The translations under genes and the position numbers were made by a program. Positions 18,519-20,382 of a stretch of DNA of 20,382 bases are shown in pieces. Origin of the DNA: a virus; IMG/VR virus record IMGVR_UViG_3300033182_000048, positions 1 through 20,382 of that record. One strand, given 5' to 3'. Each line of letters begins with the position of its first letter. The first letter of the stretch is position 1. The notes beneath the pieces are model-generated. The model did no database searches. It worked only from the letters and a program-made list of their open reading frames with translations, and was not told the origin of the DNA.

Positions 18519-19323
18519 TGAACAAATGACCACAAACGACAATCCAGTACAAGAACAAGAAACTACTACTGTACTTGGATCGGGAAGTAACAATCAAGAT
18601 TGGAAATCATCACTTTCAGACGAGTTAAAAAATGATGCTACATTACAAAACTTTAAAGACGTAGAAAGTTTAGCAAAAACTGTAGTACATCAACAAAAAG
18701 TTTTAGGAAGCAGAATACCGTTACCTAAAACAGAAGAAGAATATAATGAACTTTATACTAAATTAGGAAGACCAGAAGATCCTAATAAGTACGAAACTAA
18801 TATTCCTCAAGATTACCAACAATACTTTAAACAAGAAAATTTAGACGAGTTTAAAAACGTAGCGCATAAAATTGGTTTAAATAATAATCAAGTTAATGCT
18901 TTGTTAGATTATCAAATCAACAGTATTAAATTTGAACAAGAAAATGAACCTGCATCTATAGCGGCAGAAAAATCACAAACCGAACAAATCTTAAAACAAG
19001 AATGGGGTTATGATTATGAAAAAAATGTTAGAGCCGCAGATAGAGCATTAGATGTTTATGGTGATGATGAATTAAGAGATTTAATGACAAATACATCTGC
19101 TGGTAATAATCCTGCTGTTATTAGATTTTTTGCAAGACTTGGTTCAGAAATAACAGAAGATATGGCTAAGAATACACAAAATAATAGATTAGCTGTATCA
19201 CCTTTAGACGCTAAAGAAGAAATACAAAAAGTTATGAATGATCCAAATCATGCATATCATAAAGGCGAACAAACGGCTGTTGAAAAAATGCGACAGTTAC
19301 ATGAAAAAGCCTATGGCGTTTAA
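18511..19323 (+). CDS. Capsid assembly scaffolding protein
   Basis: A 270-residue acidic, helical protein in the position of T7 gp9, just before the capsid gene. A disordered N-terminal third contains TTTVLGSGSN (about residues 18-27), echoing the TVLG element of the KTVLGG trio, then DWKSSLSDELKNDATLQNFK and a conserved part LGRPEDPNKYETNIPQDYQQ typical of phage scaffold proteins. The end (NPAVIRFFARLGSEITED, HKGEQTAVEKMRQLHEKA) forms the helical capsid-binding part. It should guide prohead assembly and leave during maturation. Strong Shine-Dalgarno AAGGAGG. Confidence 0.85.
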   Translation: MSDEQMTTNDNPVQEQETTTVLGSGSNNQDWKSSLSDELKNDATLQNFKDVESLAKTVVHQQKVLGSRIPLPKTEEEYNELYTKLGRPEDPNKYETNIPQDYQQYFKQENLDEFKNVAHKIGLNNNQVNALLDYQINSIKFEQENEPASIAAEKSQTEQILKQEWGYDYEKNVRAADRALDVYGDDELRDLMTNTSAGNNPAVIRFFARLGSEITEDMAKNTQNNRLAVSPLDAKEEIQKVMNDPNHAYHKGEQTAVEKMRQLHEKAYGV

Positions 19324-19332
19324 CTAATTTTG

Positions 19333-19341
19333 TGATATAAT
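19333..19341 (+). promoter_or_regulatory. Extended -10 promoter for the capsid gene
   Basis: TGATATAAT is an extended -10 element (TGN plus consensus TATAAT) right after the scaffold stop, with no good -35. Transcription would begin near 19347-19348, giving a leader of about 175 nt with strong structure. Confidence 0.5.
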
Positions 19342-19347
19342 TGCAAC

Positions 19348-19489
19348 ACCAACTTCGCCCTATTAGGACAACGAATAGGTAGCCGTGATGGCTTTAAATT
19401 TCCGATTGATCGTATCGTTTACGATAAGGTTTCCCGTAAGGATAAAAGCCGACATACACGGAATATAGTATAATGCATTTGTATTATGC
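19348..19489 (+). ncRNA. Structured 5' leader of the capsid gene
   Basis: No gene lies in this stretch, but several helices do. P1: CCTATT (19359-19364) with AATAGG (19374-19379), loop of nine. P2: CCGTG (19383-19387) with CACGG (19457-19461), continued by GGCTTT (19390-19395) with AAAGCC (19445-19450), enclosing about 50 nt. Inside, P3: TATCG-TTTA-CGATA (19413-19426), and a short TCC/GGA helix (19432-19442). Then an AU hairpin GTATAATGC-ATTT-GTATTATGC (19468-19489), partly G-U. The nesting is more than AT-rich chance would give. Likely regulates capsid expression or binds a protein; no known class recognised. Confidence 0.6.
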
Positions 19490-19522
19490 TCTCTATTCTT
19501 AAACTTAATAGGAGGACTTAAT

Positions 19523-20382
19523 ATGTCAACTCAAATAACTACAGCTTTTGTAGAACAATACAAAAGTAATGTGTTTCATTTGGCACAACAAAAAGGTTCT
19601 AGATTAAGAGATGCGGTAAGATCTGAAAGTGTAACAGGTAAATCACATTTCTTTGAAAGAATTGGGTCAACTGCGGCACAAAAAAGAACTTCTAGACACG
19701 CTGATACTCCAAGAGTAGATACGCCTCACTCTAGAAGAAAAGTAACAATGGAAGATTACGATTGGGCAGACTTAATTGATCAAGAAGATAAAGTAAGAAT
19801 GCTTATATCGCCTCAATCTGAATATGCTAAAGCTGGTGCTTATGCTATGGGTAGAGCAATGGACGACGCAATTATTGCGGCGGCTACTGGAAATGCTTAT
19901 GGCGGTGTTAGCGGCGGTACAACTGTTGCATTACCTGCTGGACAAAAAGTAGCAGTAGCTTCAAGTGGTTTATCTTTGGATAAATTAATCAGCGCAAAAG
20001 AAATTCTTGATGCGTCTGATGTTGATCCAGATGAAGAAAGATATTTAATTTGCACAGCAAAACAAATGTCTGATCTTCTTGCATTAGAGAAAATCACATC
20101 TGCTGACTATGCATCAGTAAAAGCGTTAGTACAAGGTTCTATTGATAGTTTCATGGGCTTCAAGTTTATCAGATCTGAAAGACTTGGAACAGATGGTTCT
20201 AGCAACAGACAAGTATTAGCATTCACTAAATCAGCAATGGGTCTTGCGCTTGGTAAAGATATTTCTACAAAAATATCTGAAAGAGCAGTCAAGTACTATG
20301 TAACACAGGTAGTCTTATCTATGAAGATCGGCGCTACAAGAGAAAAAAAAGAAAAAGTAGTAGAGATTGCTTGTTCAGAATC
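19523..20382 (+). CDS. Major capsid protein, 3' end cut by the window
   Basis: About 286 residues are visible, open at the right edge. N-terminus MSTQITTAFVEQYKSNVFHL, then QKGSRLRDAVRSESVTGKSH, a DWADLIDQEDKVRMLISPQS element, and the end GATREKKEKVVEIACSE. This is the pattern of the HK97-fold capsid family common in uncultured marine podoviruses (phage capsid protein 2 type, from memory), where the final motif GATRxxxxKVVEIxCxE comes within a few residues of the stop, so almost the whole gene is present. Preceded by AGGAGG and the structured leader. It forms the icosahedral shell with the scaffold. Confidence 0.9.
   Translation, partial: MSTQITTAFVEQYKSNVFHLAQQKGSRLRDAVRSESVTGKSHFFERIGSTAAQKRTSRHADTPRVDTPHSRRKVTMEDYDWADLIDQEDKVRMLISPQSEYAKAGAYAMGRAMDDAIIAAATGNAYGGVSGGTTVALPAGQKVAVASSGLSLDKLISAKEILDASDVDPDEERYLICTAKQMSDLLALEKITSADYASVKALVQGSIDSFMGFKFIRSERLGTDGSSNRQVLAFTKSAMGLALGKDISTKISERAVKYYVTQVVLSMKIGATREKKEKVVEIACSE

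Overview
The window looks like about half of the genome of a tailed phage with a T7-like (podovirus-type) head and portal, infecting an AT-rich, probably marine, alphaproteobacterium. The sequence shows very low G+C, tightly overlapped genes (ATGA and TAATG junctions), a head-to-tail connector portal, a scaffold and a capsid gene. Many small proteins resemble ones I know from uncultured marine and SAR11-type phages. The host is an inference. No tRNA, rRNA, CRISPR array, insertion sequence, integrase, RNA polymerase or DNA polymerase is visible.

Layout. (1) 1-153, rightward: the last 50 codons of a tail-assembly chaperone-like protein, the tail end of a late operon. (2) 137-5480, leftward: one long operon starting with a single-strand DNA binding protein and a Cas4/RecB-like exonuclease, then a MazG-like protein, a run of very small membrane or exported proteins, a holin candidate, a T4-type lysozyme and a phosphoesterase. 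(3) 5481-5594: a divergent control region with three palindromic operator-like sites exactly 22 bp apart. (4) 5595-10824, rightward: a YdaS-like HTH regulator, a non-coding block with tandem hexamers, a DUF1376/YdaU-like protein, a RepB-type primase, an SF2 helicase, a Ref-like HNH nuclease and small proteins. It ends at a strong hairpin terminator. (5) 10828-12595, leftward: a block of eight small genes, including a DUF3846-like protein and two small membrane proteins. (6) 12596-20382, rightward: small terminase, a 414-nt gene-free stretch, large terminase, three small proteins with a shared C-terminal motif, a GNAT acetyltransferase, portal, a Bbp19-like protein, scaffold, a structured leader and the nearly complete major capsid gene.

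The genes read as a phage with host-dependent replication: it supplies initiation and unwinding functions, an SSB and a recombination nuclease. A compact Cro-like switch may be wired to all operons, because the same palindrome (consensus ATTRAC-N4-GTYAAT) sits at the early divergent promoters, in front of the DUF1376 gene, over the divergent promoters before the terminase genes and before large terminase. The strongest candidates for something undescribed are this operator network, the structured RNA leader of the capsid gene, and the trio of KTVLGG-motif proteins flanking an acetyltransferase. About nine supported small genes (32-57 codons) were found by reading the gaps between larger genes.
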